Assembly (NCBI RefSeq): GCF_947507565.1
Contig: NC_089180.1
Location: 2,046,001-2,110,000 of the forward strand
DNA: 64,000 nt
Reading direction: 5' to 3'
Source of the DNA: Oscarella lobularis
Lineage: Eukaryota; Porifera; Homoscleromorpha; Homosclerophorida; Oscarellidae
Shown one piece after another: positions 48,601 to 60,029 of this stretch. The notes under the pieces are model-generated. The model was not told the DNA's origin. It saw only the letters and a program-made list of their open reading frames with translations, and did not search any database. Made by a program: the position numbers and the translations under genes. Positions within the stretch are counted from its first letter, which is position 1; the number at the start of each line of letters is the position of its first letter.

Positions 48601-49799
48601 AGTGAAACGCGCGCTAATACTCGCAAAATTGCACGTTTTCGACGTCGAACGAACGCCGATTCGTCGAAATTTGCGCGTTTAAATCGATAAAAGCTCATTA
48701 GTGTCGCGAAAAAGAACGCTATTCGAGCGCGTGCTTAGAATTCTCGCCGAACCCGCCCCCTTTTCCTAGAATGCTTTTTCTCGTCGGCTAGAAGCTCGCG
48801 CTTTGGCTCGTTTATGCTCCTTTCGTGTCGTGCAACTGCATTCTATACCTGCGAGAACTTTGATTCGCTGCGTTTCGAAGAGGTGAGACCGCGAGTCACG
48901 CGACGACATCGCGACATTTCGAATCGGCTTCAAAGACACGAACGACGAACCGGAAACAAGAAAAAAAAACTCTCCCAGCTGTCGACAGTGTTGGAGCATA
49001 GATGTGACGTGGTTTCGACGCGATACGCATGCGCGGACCCTTGGGTGACCATTTTTGAGCTCGCGCGATTTCTTTTCAGATTGAAATTGTTTTTTGATAT
49101 CATATGTTTCTATGGTGACCCTTTCGGTCTTCATACGGGTGCTGCAGCTGAACGGGCACGTGACAGCGCAGCTTTCATTCATTTTTGGAACGCTATTTGA
49201 CACTAAAGACCTCCGTTTTCGCGTGGGAAAATGCACCCCCGCAATAAAAACATACGGGCTATATCTCAAGCGCAAAAACAAAGAAACCCAAACTGGTGTC
49301 TGATTGATCTGCCATGAATAACTCATGATTTCAACGCTGTGCTGCATTCCTTGCCGAGGGTAGATTGAATAAATAATTAAAAGAAAAAGAGAACGAAAAA
49401 TATTAACGCCTGCTTCCTTTCGAGCCAATTATGAAAAACACCCGCCTCCGAGTATACGGGACTTGCGAGACGTCTCGAACTTCCTATCTCTGGCTTCGTC
49501 GACGTGGCGTATACGCGGCGCAGAGTCTAGGGAGCTTTAGCCTGAGTGATGCGGTGGCGTTAACGCGGGGGTCGGTCCCGCGTGCGCTTCGAGTACTAAA
49601 ATTTTAGTACCGGAAATGGATACACTTCTTCTTCAATAGCAGGTTATTATTATTATTAATACGTTAGTTTTCTTTATTGTGTACTCACTGTAGCAGTGCA
49701 GTCCATTTTTATTAGATTTTATCTGGGCATGTGCTGCTCTGAACGTTGTGGTTACATGGTAAGAAAAAGTGTTAGATTTTCGCGTGATTTTCTCAATTT

Positions 49800-50040
49800 T
49801 CTTTTCAGTCCTCAAGGTGAACCTGTGCTGGAACACAAAGGCGTTCCTCTTAAATCAGTCTATGAACGGTAAATGAAATTGAAACATGTAAATCAATATA
49901 TTGACAGATGATTGTGCATTCAGGTATTCTCGTTCAGATATGTTTGACGTGGTTAAATTTCCTACCCTAACAGCGGAGGATCTTTCGCTCCTCATCAATT
50001 GCGTCTCCCCACATCTCTCGACTCTTCTAGACGGAAGTTG
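49800..50040 (+). CDS. two unrecognised exons
   Basis: After a TTTTCAG acceptor the frame reads PQGEPVLEHKGVPLKSVYER, then an intron with GTAAAT and CATTCAG, then YSRSDMFDVVKFPTLTAEDL and LINCVSPHLSTLLDG. Both exons look coding and join in phase, but I do not recognise the family and find no start or end. Confidence 0.35.
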
Positions 50041-50099
50041 ATTTCGAGTAATAAAAGAATTAATTACCGGTAATAAATTAATTGTAAAATTTTAATTAT

Positions 50100-50740
50100 C
50101 AAGGCTACGTTGCTATTTGAGCCGTACTTTTATTTGGCTGCGAAAAAGGTGAGAGAGGACGGGGAATTTTTAAATTGTGAATTTTTCACTTCTTGGTTGC
50201 AAGGATATTGAAAGAGAAGTGGTCGCGTTTTTGAGTCAAAAATTTTGCCGGACTTCTCGTGACAATTGAACTCGTGGAAAAAGAAGATTTGGACTTGGTA
50301 AATAAATACCATTCTCAAAATATAATTAATATCTTTAATTTTCATAGACGAATCATCTGGTTGGATTGAGAGTCAAGTTCATAAAGCTCTCTTTTCGCAC
50401 GACGAAAGATCTGATGAACGTCAGAAGGCAAGAGAAAAAAAATCAAATAAATAATCTTCTACTTAATCCAATTGATATCAGAGAGGTAATGGCTGCCGTT
50501 AAGAAGAACAAAGATCGAATCAAAACGGCGGATAAATACGACGAATCTCTTTGGACTAATTTGAGTGTACCGTTTCGTGACGTCACAAATGTTTAGCTTC
50601 TATGTATTAAAAGCGTTTCCTTGGGCGCCAAAATGACCAATCGAGTTCCAGATCAAATGGATAACATTATCGATATTCAAGAGTACGACGTCCCGTATTA
50701 CGTCCGCATTGCCATCGATTTGAAAATCAACGTGGTAAGG
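50100..50740 (+). pseudogene. DNA polymerase epsilon catalytic subunit fragment
   Basis: FEPYFYLAAKK, IEREVVAFLSQKF, KEDLDLTNHLVGL, LSFRTTKDLMNVRR, AAVKKNKDRI and DNIIDIQEYDVPYYVRIAID follow in the order of residues about 80-220 of POLE, just before the proofreading exonuclease domain. One base is missing after FLSQKF. Nothing of the exonuclease or polymerase domain follows; the next 200 bp is the repeat shared with 17.5 kb. Confidence 0.72.
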
Positions 50741-50824
50741 AAAACCATTATAGATGACGTCATAAAAGAGAGACGAGTTCTGTTGGTAATGCTTTCCGGA
50801 AATACGAGCTGCTGGGCGGCGTTT

Positions 50825-51030
50825 GGAAGTGCAGACTGCACGGAAGTCGTAGGGGCGTTGATGAGTGCCCATCACGCGTGGTAGGTTCCTTGGATTGGAT
50901 CGAGAGCTACTACTGCGCTCCGGCTCGTCTGCAGAAGAGCGAAGACAGCCAGCAACATTGTGGATCCGGGATTTCCGTTCGGCACGTGACGGGCACGAAC
51001 CCTTTTTCTTCTCGTTTTCCGGCCAAGTGG
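50825..51030 (+). repeat. segment duplicated from 17450-17660 (opposite strand)
   Basis: GGTTCCTTGGATTGGATCGA through GGATCCGGGATTTCCGTTCG, as upstream of the VPS16-like gene, but with several 4-8 base insertions. Confidence 0.85.
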
Positions 51031-51060
51031 GACGGTAATACATCGTTCAATCGATGCTGA

Positions 51061-51415
51061 GATAATCTCTCGATAGAACTTCGCAAGGAGGCGAGTCGCG
51101 TGGAGAACGATCTCTACCTGAAACTCGTCTCGTTCAGCAAACTAGGCGCAAGCTATAGCCAACACGAGAGCCTATCGAGCGTCCAAGACACCGAGTAAGA
51201 AGAAAATAAGGAGAAATCTCTAAGAATCTTTCGCTGGGGGTCGTGGCCGATGTCCCGTATAAAACGAGGTCATTCATTCTCGTAGAACCGGTTCGGGACA
51301 CGTCTTCGATACGATGTCTCTCGAAATCGAGCAACTTCTAGCCAAGGTAAATTTTATGACGTCATAATCAATTAATCGTATTTTCATTAGCTGGGCGAAG
51401 TGAACGACTCCATGC
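51061..51415 (+). pseudogene. GOSR1 (GS28) Golgi SNARE, N-terminal fragment
   Basis: Exons read ELRKEASRVENDLYLKLVSF then SKLGASYS, next TGSGHVFDTMSLEIEQLLAK, then LGEVNDSMQ, matching the Habc region of the Golgi SNARE GS28 (LVSFSKL is diagnostic). The SNARE motif and membrane anchor are absent. In the middle of the third exon the sequence changes without a splice site into the SLC12A9 reading frame. Confidence 0.72.
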
Positions 51416-54180
51416 AGAGTCACTTTCGGCTATATCGACCAACGGCGCTATAAAGGAGGAGGAGCCTATCGTAAGATCCGCTTCCCTTTTCCTCTTCCTC
51501 CATTGTCTAACTTTTTTTCTTTTTCTTTCTAGTTATGATTAGTCGCGCTCTGGGGCCGGAGTTTGGCGGCTCCGTGGGAATTATTTTCTACGTGGCGAAT
51601 GTCTTTGCGAGTGCAATCAACATTATTGGTACTATTTGGAAATATGATCTTTGTTCCTTATCATTCTTTCTCTTGTTTTTTTGTTTCTAAGGTCTAGTCG
51701 AATCCTTAGTGAATAACTTTGGTATTCATTGAACACACACTAATCAATATGTCTTATATATTTATTTATTAATTAATTTTCTAGACGTTCTTCCTGAAAG
51801 TGCTGGGTGGCGCTATTTTTATGGAACGCTAACGATTATCTTATGCCTAATTATTAGTCTAATTGGCGCAAGTGAGTTTTTGAATTCTCGAATTTTAGTG
51901 AAGAAATTCCGATCTCTTAGATATATTTGCCATGGCATCTATATTGATATTCGTTCTTGTCATGGTCGCCGTCACGTCAGTAATAGTGAGCAAAAATAAT
52001 TTAATTAATAATTTAATTAATTAATTAATTTTTACGTAGGTGAGCTTTGCCATCAAAGGTCCTTTCTATGTTAATATCGAGTCTACAATTAATTCCACCA
52101 AGTCGGTATGAAAAATATATTGTTTTATTAATTAATTAATCAAACAGAAATCGATTTTTTTGTTGATTAGCCTGGATTTTTCTGTCCCACCAGTAAGAAC
52201 GGCACGCCGCCGTGCGAGGCTTGGTACTCGAGTTGGAATGATACAACGTTTCATCAGAATCTCAAGGCAAGTTGAATCAAAGAGAGTATGCTTGCCACAT
52301 TGAATCAAAGGCTCTTTTTATTTCTTATAGTCAGACTATGTCATTGATTATACCACAGATGTTATGACTAGTTTTCAAATCGTATTCTCCGTGATTTTCA
52401 ATGGATGCACTGGAATCATGGGTAGATACTTCAATTAATTAAATATTTTTGCTAAATCGTCGGTGTCATTAATTAAGCTGGAGCCAATATGTCTGGAGAT
52501 TTGAAAAATCCAGGGTTCTCTATACCGTTTGGAACGCTTGCCGCTTGCCTGTTTACCTTTTTGGTATACGCTCTCCTAAGTAAGTAAACAATCTAGAAAC
52601 AGGACATTTTTTCTCATTTTTTTGGTTTTTTCTTAGTGATCTTTACTGGATTTACTTGCACTCGCGCTCTTCTTCAGAACAGCTACGACTACATGCGGGT
52701 AAGACTTCGTTGGATAACTATTTATTGATTAATTGATATTTTTGTTTTCTGCAGTTTATTAACGTTTGGTCTCCTTTTGTCATAATCGGCGTTCTGAGCT
52801 CGACGCTGTCTGCCGCTCTAAGCAATCTTATTGGTATTTTTGCAGATTTAATTATATATATTTTTTCATAAAACAAATGTAGGTGCGTCGCGAATTCTTC
52901 AGGCTGTGGCTAAAGATAACTTCTTTGGTAAGGCGGATAATAAGAATAAAAATATATAGATATTGTCTTCCTAGGTGTTGTGCTAAGAGTCTTTGCTAAA
53001 ATGATGGGATCCAAGCGTGACAATCCCGTCTACGCGTTGCTCTTCTCCTGGATTCTCGTGCAGGTAAACACGATGCCTTCTTGGCCTCTTACTGTTTCAC
53101 TGAGCATAATTTAGCTTATTTTAATTATTGGGAAATTGAATGCCATAGCTCCCTTCGTGGCTATGTTCTTCCTCCTCTCCTATAGCGTCGTGAATATCGC
53201 CTGTTTGGCCTTGACATCCGCTTCGGCGCCAAACTTCAGGTAGAGACAACATCAAGTCATTTCCTAATAGTATCATCGTCTCAATTAGGCCATCATTTAA
53301 ATACTATTCTTGGCACACTGGTATCACTTATACGTAGATTATCTGAGATGGAAACTCACTCAGAGATGTTTAGCATTGATAGGGGCCATCTCTTGCCTCG
53401 TAATCATGTTCTATATTTCTCCAACAGCAGCTGGAGTATCAATCGGTATAAATATAGAGAGATTCAGTTCATCTAGCACATCACTTCGTCCTATATAGGT
53501 GTTATGACCGTTCTTTATATTATTCTCGCGTTCTTTGGTCCGTCAACGTCGTGGGAAGTGTCTCAAGCGCTTATCTATCACCAGGTAGAGCCACCAGGTC
53601 TCTCACCAGTGAGAGCAGCTAACGTCTTTTCTTTTGACAGGTCCGTAAGTACTTGCTTCGTCTCGACATGAAGAAAGAACACGTCAAGCTTTGGCGACCC
53701 CAAGTAATAGACTATAATTATATTATTATTATTGAGATATTTTCTTCGTCGTAGATGATGTTTCTTGTGGCGAATCCGAGCTCGTCGCTTCAGGCCATGG
53801 ACTTCATCAATGATTTGAAAAAAGTTTGTCTGTGTTTTCTGTGGGGGAAAAATCGGTTTGAATATTGGTCTCTAGGGTGGTCTCTGTATTTTGGGTCACG
53901 TTGACGTAGATACGTCTGAAAATGTTGGTGTTAGGAATAAGCGTTCGTTTTCTTCCTTATTCTTTTCTGTACTATAGTCTGCGAAGAGGCATAAGGAGAA
54001 GCAGGACGTTTGGGTCGACTTTGTCAAGTGCACTCGTTTGAAGGCGTTTGTTGAATTGGTGAGCTCGTCTTTGGTTCGAACGGGCGCCCAATGCCTTATG
54101 ATGGTAATCTATTTGACTCTCCTTTTTCTGACGATGATGATGATGATACGCGTTTTCAGGCATCAGGTCTAGGCCAATAA
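51415..54180 (+). CDS. SLC12A9-like cation-chloride cotransporter family protein, ends missing
   Basis: About 18 small exons follow human SLC12A9: [185 protein letters not shown] and [14 protein letters not shown]. Most of the 12-TM transporter core and the early cytoplasmic domain are present; TM1-TM2 and the last 300 residues are not. A one-base frame change sits in the first exon before GGGAYL. The gene begins inside GOSR1 sequence and ends against a TRAF gene on the other strand. Confidence 0.75.
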
Positions 54181-55001
54181 GAGCATGTGTTCCTTCACGG
54201 ATGTCTCCACGTGATGATCGAGCTCGCTCCGCGCGGCGCGCACCGTGCAGCCCTGCGACTCGAAGGGACACGAGACCAAGGCATTTCCACACTCGTGACA
54301 CACGTGATCCTGCATATGAACCCTAGTGAAAACAAAAATAAATAATAATAATTAACGATATCGATTTGTATTCGCCTTGAAACCATGGTGACCGTGCCGT
54401 CCGTGAGACACCCGTTTATGCAGGGAACCATAGCGAGTGGACAATCGTGCTCGATGTGTTCGTCGAGATCGCAAGCCGCCATTTCGAGTGCGCAAGCGTG
54501 ACACGAAACCGATCGCTTAGGACACGTTCTAGCGTGCGCATCGACGAATTTTCTCAACATGACGTCACCGCACAGAGGATGCGGACAGGAAACGTTCGCG
54601 TAAGGGCACTCTCGCACGTGATCGTCGAGATTGCGTGCCTTCCCACGCCACGTGCACGTGCACGTGCACGCCGCTCCGAATCGTTTCGGCGACGGCGACG
54701 ACGCATTGCGCGCTTTCGCCTTCGCGCCGACATCCGCGTTCACGCAGCGCACGTCGATGAGGCCGCCAACGGGGAGATTTCGTATGAGTTCGCGTTTCGC
54801 GAGCGGGCGACGATCCATCGGGCAATTGGCGTGTCGCGCGAGCCACTCGACGACGCACGCTTCGCAGAACGCGTGCCCGTCGCGACACGAGACGGGGTTG
54901 CGTAGAACTTCGCGACTAGAGCGAGTGGTTGGCGGACTTTGAAAGGGAAACGACGCGTTTGGATCGACTTTAGTGAAGAAGTGATCGAGAGGGATGCCCA
55001 T
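54169..55001 (-). CDS. TRAF-like RING and zinc-finger protein
   Basis: Exons 54376-55001 and 54169-54322, about 259 aa. Residues 30-70 are a RING (NPVSCRDGHAFCEACVVEWL then CPMDRRPL). TRAF-type zinc fingers follow: CTCTWRGKARNLDDHVRECP, CPHPLCGDVMLRKFVDAH, CHACALEMAACDLDEH, CINGC, and in exon 2 CHECGNALVSCPFESQGC with [16 protein letters not shown]. This is the N-terminal architecture of TRAFs and of RNF41/PDZRN ligases; no MATH domain follows. The intron starts with GC (TCAAG|GCGAAT). The stop at 54169 overlaps the end of the SLC12A9-like fragment on the other strand. Confidence 0.75.
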
Positions 55002-55292
55002 CGAATAGCGTGGAGGAGTAGAAAACCGTTGTGCAGGTGGGACGTTCGGAAGGTTAATTAACGGAACACAGTACCCGGATTAGGCAAGCTTGTGCTAGAC
55101 TATTTATTCATTTATGTACACGTATTTATTTCTTCAATATCCTAATTCTTCCTCTTCTTGATCAATGTCCATGTGAGCAACCAGTTTTTCTAGGATCAAG
55201 TCTACGGCAGATTCCGTAAACAATTCAGAGTGCATCTCCTCTAACACCAAATTATTTCCAGTTCCCTCAATGCTCATATTGTAGTCTCGTTG

Positions 55293-55437
55293 CAACAGCG
55301 TTTATTCATTATAGGTAGGGGAACATGTTACCAGCGTTCATTCATTATGGGTAGGGGAACATGTTTCCAGCGTTCATTCATTAAAGGTAGGGGAACATGT
55401 TTCCATCGTTTATTCATTATAGGTAGGGGAACTATTA
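55293..55437 (+). repeat. 36-bp tandem repeat, four units
   Basis: Units of the form AGCGTTCATTCATTATGGGT plus AGGGGAACATGTTTCC, four copies with a few substitutions. The length is a multiple of three and one frame is open through all units (GRGTCFQRSFIM), but no gene context supports translation. Confidence 0.85.
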
Positions 55438-55716
55438 TTAACGGTAACCTATGTGACCACAAATATTCACGGTCGAAAGTGGCGAGTGATATATTTTCCC
55501 CATAGGTAACGTACCAGACTCTAAGACGATATTCTCTTCACAGGGTCGCTTCAAACATTGTAGATGATCCGTTGCGAGACGTCAGACTTGATATTCTTCC
55601 TACTTGTAGACGAGCAAAATGTGCAGACCACCACCTTTTTCTTTGTCTCCTCCACCAATGCCAAGTATACATATAGAAACTTTTCAGTAACGTCCTTGTC
55701 TAATTGGTAATTGCAG

Positions 55717-57211
55717 ACATCAACGAATGTTTGTCAATGCCGTGCCAAAATGGAAGGTGTGAAGATCTTGTTAAGGATTTCAACTGTGAGTGCTTTGCTG
55801 GCTATACAGGAACTTTTTGTGAAACCGGTGAGAACAGACAATTGATTATAGTTAATATTTATTGGAATTGAATTGCAGAGATTAATGAATGTGATTCAAA
55901 TCCGTGTCAGAATGGCGGGACATGTATTGACGATATCGATAGTTTCACTTGCGACTGTCCACCAGAATTCAGCGGTTCACGATGCCATATAGGTAAAAGA
56001 CCAAACTACCGGGCAATTGTTTTTTTTCCTTTGATAAACCATTCTTTCAGCCGAAGCTCGCTGTTCGTCGCGCATTGAAAACTGTACTGATTTCATTGAG
56101 TGCGCAAAAGGCGTCTTTCCATGCGACTCGCCCAACTATCTCGATACGTTCTTATCGCCCGCGTGTCCTCCTAGAGGAGATAACAATTTCACAACGTGGT
56201 TCACCGACGTCTTGATCTGTCTTGCGAACTTGACGAGCAACACTATTGCCGACGTTTACGTTGTCGATCGCACGGTTACGCAGTTTCCCGAAGAATGCCG
56301 TCTCGTCGACCATCGTTTGTTCAATCGCCTTGGAGACTGTGTACGAAGCGACGATCTTTGTAGCGTGATTTTTTCAACGTCAGATGTGCTATTTCTACGA
56401 GGCGTTTTGGAGGAATCGTCAACGTATCGTGATGTCAATTTTGACATAATGCTGGACGTCGTGCGATCGTGTCCGAACTCGCCAAACGATGCTGAACTTA
56501 GATCTGTTTTGGAAGAAAGAGGCTTTGTGTTATGTGGAGGGATTGATCCTGCACAGAACTTGGAATCGCCCTCCATTATTAATGTGCTAACATCTGTACG
56601 TATTTGAAGAGTTGATTGATGGGACCGGTTCGTCTTTGCAATTAAGCGCGATGAGGCACTGTCGGAGTGCGAAAATCGGCGCAGGAACGGCGGCAATCGG
56701 TTCCGTCGATCAGTCAACGAAACGTCAGGTGTTTTTGGGCTCATCAGCAATGGCACCAATGCATGCTACGAGTCCGGTCGATGTTTTCCAAGCATTAAAT
56801 AACAGTCAGAGTGACAGTAATGTCACAGTTGATTGTCCAGTGTGCGGCGATGGCATTCTTCAAATCGAGTCTGAAGAATGCGACGATGGAGGTACCGACA
56901 ATGGAGACGGCTGCTCGGCCGCTTGTGAACTCGAGGATGGATTCGGGTGCCAAGTTCCAGTGGGAGGACGAACCGTTTGTCGCAACCGAACGTGCGGCGA
57001 TGGAATACGAGTTCCCGGTGAAGATTGCGATTCCGGTTCGAGCAGCTTCGGCTGCGATTCGATCAGCTGCACTATACTAGACGGATTTGCGTGTCCAGTC
57101 AACGACGAATTCAACGGGCCAAGTCAGTGCTTCAATTGCGGAAATGGAGTTCTTGAGTTCTTTGAAGAAATTAAAGTCGGAGAAAATTTTTTAAAAAACA
57201 AATTTTTCTGA
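55717..57211 (+). CDS. EGF and DUF4215 Cys-rich extracellular protein, 5' end missing
   Basis: Two EGF exons, 55717-55827 ([17 protein letters not shown]) and 55879-55992 ([19 protein letters not shown]), each phase 1 at both ends. Exon 56051 to about 56590 codes a Cys-containing domain of unknown type. From about 56700 to 57211 come two DUF4215 repeats: [20 protein letters not shown] then [16 protein letters not shown], and [16 protein letters not shown]. Such CGDG...ECDDG modules occur in large secreted proteins of protists, myxobacteria and some animals. No signal peptide lies upstream, so the start is elsewhere; the EGF-repeat gene at 43-45 kb is a candidate for the missing 5' part. Confidence 0.6.
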
Positions 57212-57479
57212 ATGCCTGTATAGTGTGGAGAGATACGAGGCAAAGAAAATCGATCTTGCGCAGGAAGAGGGAAAATGGAGAGGAATATCAAAAAAGTGAG
57301 TATTTTTTCATCAAAAAATCAGACAACAACGAGTCATTTGAAGAACCTCGCAATTGAGCAGAAGACCACCACCAGTCGTCTGAAAACGATGAAGACCCCC
57401 GTCTGGCCAGCTCAGTAGGAGCGCTGAGTCCAACAATTCCAATGGAAGGTACAGTTAGTGTGCACAGTTTCTCTAATTA

Positions 57480-57790
57480 CGAGAACTCGTTTTGCGCACC
57501 GTAGAAGCGTCGCAGGAGATTCCTATGAATGCTATGTCCCATGCGTCGTCGATGACGTTCGATTTTGGAATCGAAATCGATTGTAACTGCGGCTACAATT
57601 ACGTAGGGAGGCCTTTTAGTCGTGCCGTGCATCAGTACGCGCGACGCGCGGTTGCTTTGCCGTAGGACGAAGGGGCTATGATTGAATGCAATCGCTGCTT
57701 TACGTGGCACCACGGTTGCTGCTCTGCTACAAGTGTGACCCAGTCAGTAAAGATACGAAAAATAGTGGTACTTTTTTTTAATAATTTCAT
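57480..57790 (+). CDS. possible PHD-like zinc finger exons
   Basis: Frames read IDCNCGYNYVGR and, after a short interruption, EGAMIECNRCFTWHHGCC, which together resemble a PHD finger of the SETD5/KMT2E type (CxCG...G.MI.C..C..W.H..C). The spacing is larger than normal and a stop divides the two parts unless an intron is spliced. The rest of the gene is not visible. Confidence 0.35.
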
Positions 57791-57799
57791 CTAAGGAAA

Positions 57800-59340
57800 G
57801 TGCTCCGATTCGGCTCTGCACGGGTTGAATCGCCGACGAACGTCCGTGCGATCTTTATCTGGCGACTCGTCGTATACGTCATTATGATGGAATACCGATC
57901 AATCAATATCTACGCTAATGATCTTCGAAAGCGTCTTCACAAACGTGTGTCTGTCATCTCTTTCAAGCTCTGATGTTATGCAGTTTATCAGCTCTCCGTG
58001 ATCAAAAACATTCTCAAACGACTTGAGGGTCATGGAATTACAAAGAAATTGGCTGATGAATCCGGGTTTGACTTTTTCGGATATACACAGCGCTGAGTTC
58101 TGTAATCGGTTCTCGCGTGTAGTTGGATTCATACGAAGCCCATGAGATCGCGCGAGATGAATCAGCTTTTTGCTACCGAGCTTATTGACCAGTCGTCAAA
58201 GACTGGTAAGGTCAAAAAGGAAAAGGAGGAGACGCGAAAAAGTAATGCAAGACCAAGGAAGGTTAGTTGGTATCTATATAAGATAGTATAAGAGATTTTA
58301 CTGGGTTATTTCCTAGGTCAGGTCCACGTCGCGAATCAAGAGACGGCTCCTTGGAAGGCAAGAGGAGGTAAGGGCATTCAGCAACTGTGACTGCAAACAA
58401 AATTTTTTTGTTTGACTTTGACCTTCTCTCTTGCGACACAAGTCAAGATTCGGCCTTCACGCAGAGATCAAGGAGAAAGAAAAGCAGAGAAATGATCAGC
58501 AGAGCCGCTATTCACTCGACTGGAGCTAGACTATACTGTATGAATCCTATGGAGGATAGATAGTTGATGTACTCTAATAAAAAGGAAGAGCATGGAATCT
58601 TCTTCTGACATGACGGTTACGATTTTGGACTGTAGCAGCTTTCTTCAGTCCGAACGGGGAGGGCTTCACCGTTATTGGCTAGAACTTCGTTATTTAAGGC
58701 TCCGTTTCATTAAATTGGGTCCCGTTGCCTTGTATAGGGTTCCTATTCTATTTCTCGCTGGTTCTTACGTGAGATTACAGCTTTGTTGTCCCGTGGTTGT
58801 CCCGACCGCTCTTCTTTTCTGGCGATTCACTGTGATTTCGAGTTCCTTTTAGATTCCATTGACTTTAAGACTGCTATAAAAAGTGCTCCGACCTCTTATC
58901 GGAGTCTGCGCTCGCTCCATTCGGTCTCGTTCGACGGATTTTCGTGTGTGTGCTGTTACGGAAGTCTCGTAACAATACTCTAAATTTACGTCACCTCCGT
59001 TTGTCTACCAGAAAGCACCGTGCCCTAGCTGCGTGGTCTACGATTGTACTTTGCATACTGAGACACTAGAAAAGCCGCAAACTGGAAGTCGATCTCGCTA
59101 AAATGCGACGAAAAACACCCCCGTAAGAATCTTTAAAACGCAAAAGCGCACGCTAAGAGCGACGAAGCCCGTTTGAAGTCTGGAGCAAAAGGCAACATTC
59201 TCGAAGACAAGGAAGCTCTCCATTGTCCAGTATCTACGAAAGAGATTCATCGACGGCCTCTCCACACGTCGAAATGCGTCTGCACTTAGATCCATAGTGT
59301 GCAGCTCCCAAGCCCACTTCAAACGAGTAAAAGCACTGCA
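57800..59340. other. stretch without a supportable gene
   Basis: Lys-rich short exon-like pieces occur at 58140-58480 (KVKKEKEETRKSNARPRK), perhaps tail exons of the PHD-like gene. 58592-58852 is an open frame with no coding signature. Otherwise nothing. Confidence 0.4.
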
Positions 59341-59357
59341 ATAAGACGTTTTTTTAG

Positions 59358-60015
59358 GGCTACCCAGGTCATACAGGTCCGCAGGGTGTTCGTGTATTAT
59401 GCTTAGGCTATTAGCTACTATATCAGTTGCTCGCCAACTTTACGCACTTCTAGGGACACAAAGGCGAAAAAGGAGCCACGGGTGTAACAGGAGATCGCGG
59501 ACAGAAGGTGTGTTTGACTCGTTTCGGCGCTGGTAAATACTATAGACTAATCTGTGTAGGGTGAACAAGGGATGACAGGTCCGCCGGGGAGTCAGGGTAA
59601 AGAGGGACCTGCTGGCGTTGTTGGTCCGCCTGGACCAAGCTGCGTTGGCTCGCCAGGGCCTCAAGGGCCAAGAGGCAGCACAGGAGTTCAGGTGAGAGAT
59701 TGTTTTATCTTTTTTGGTCTTCTTACATCACGTGATTCTAGGGATACAGAGGGCCACAAGGCACAAAGGGCATAAAAGGAGATACGGGATTCAAGGTAAT
59801 TCTAAACGTTTTTAGAACAATTCAGGGATTGATCTTTGCTCTGGACATGAGATCAATAGCACTGTTTTTTTAGAGAGAACGAGGTCTGATAGGGCCGAGG
59901 GGAACTGAAGGAGACGACGGCAATCCGGTACACATAAACTAGTACTAAATTTCAAGATATTGGATAAAGCGACTAGGGTCCACCGGGACATCCTGGAGAT
60001 AGAGGACTTAATTAA
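59358..60015 (+). CDS. collagen triple-helix exons
   Basis: Six exons of uninterrupted Gly-X-Y, or nearly so: starting at 59358, then 59454-59507, 59560-59691, 59742-59795, 59874-59927 and 59977-60015. Three are exactly 54 bp (18 residues, six triplets), the ancestral fibrillar collagen exon length. Sequences such as GHKGEKGATGVTGDRGQ and GPPGHPGDRG are typical. Every exon starts with a whole Gly codon except one that begins RERG. The last runs to a stop (GLN*). No signal peptide, propeptide or C-terminal domain is present, so this is an internal piece of a collagen gene. Confidence 0.8.
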
Positions 60016-60029
60016 ACGCTCCTTGGAAA

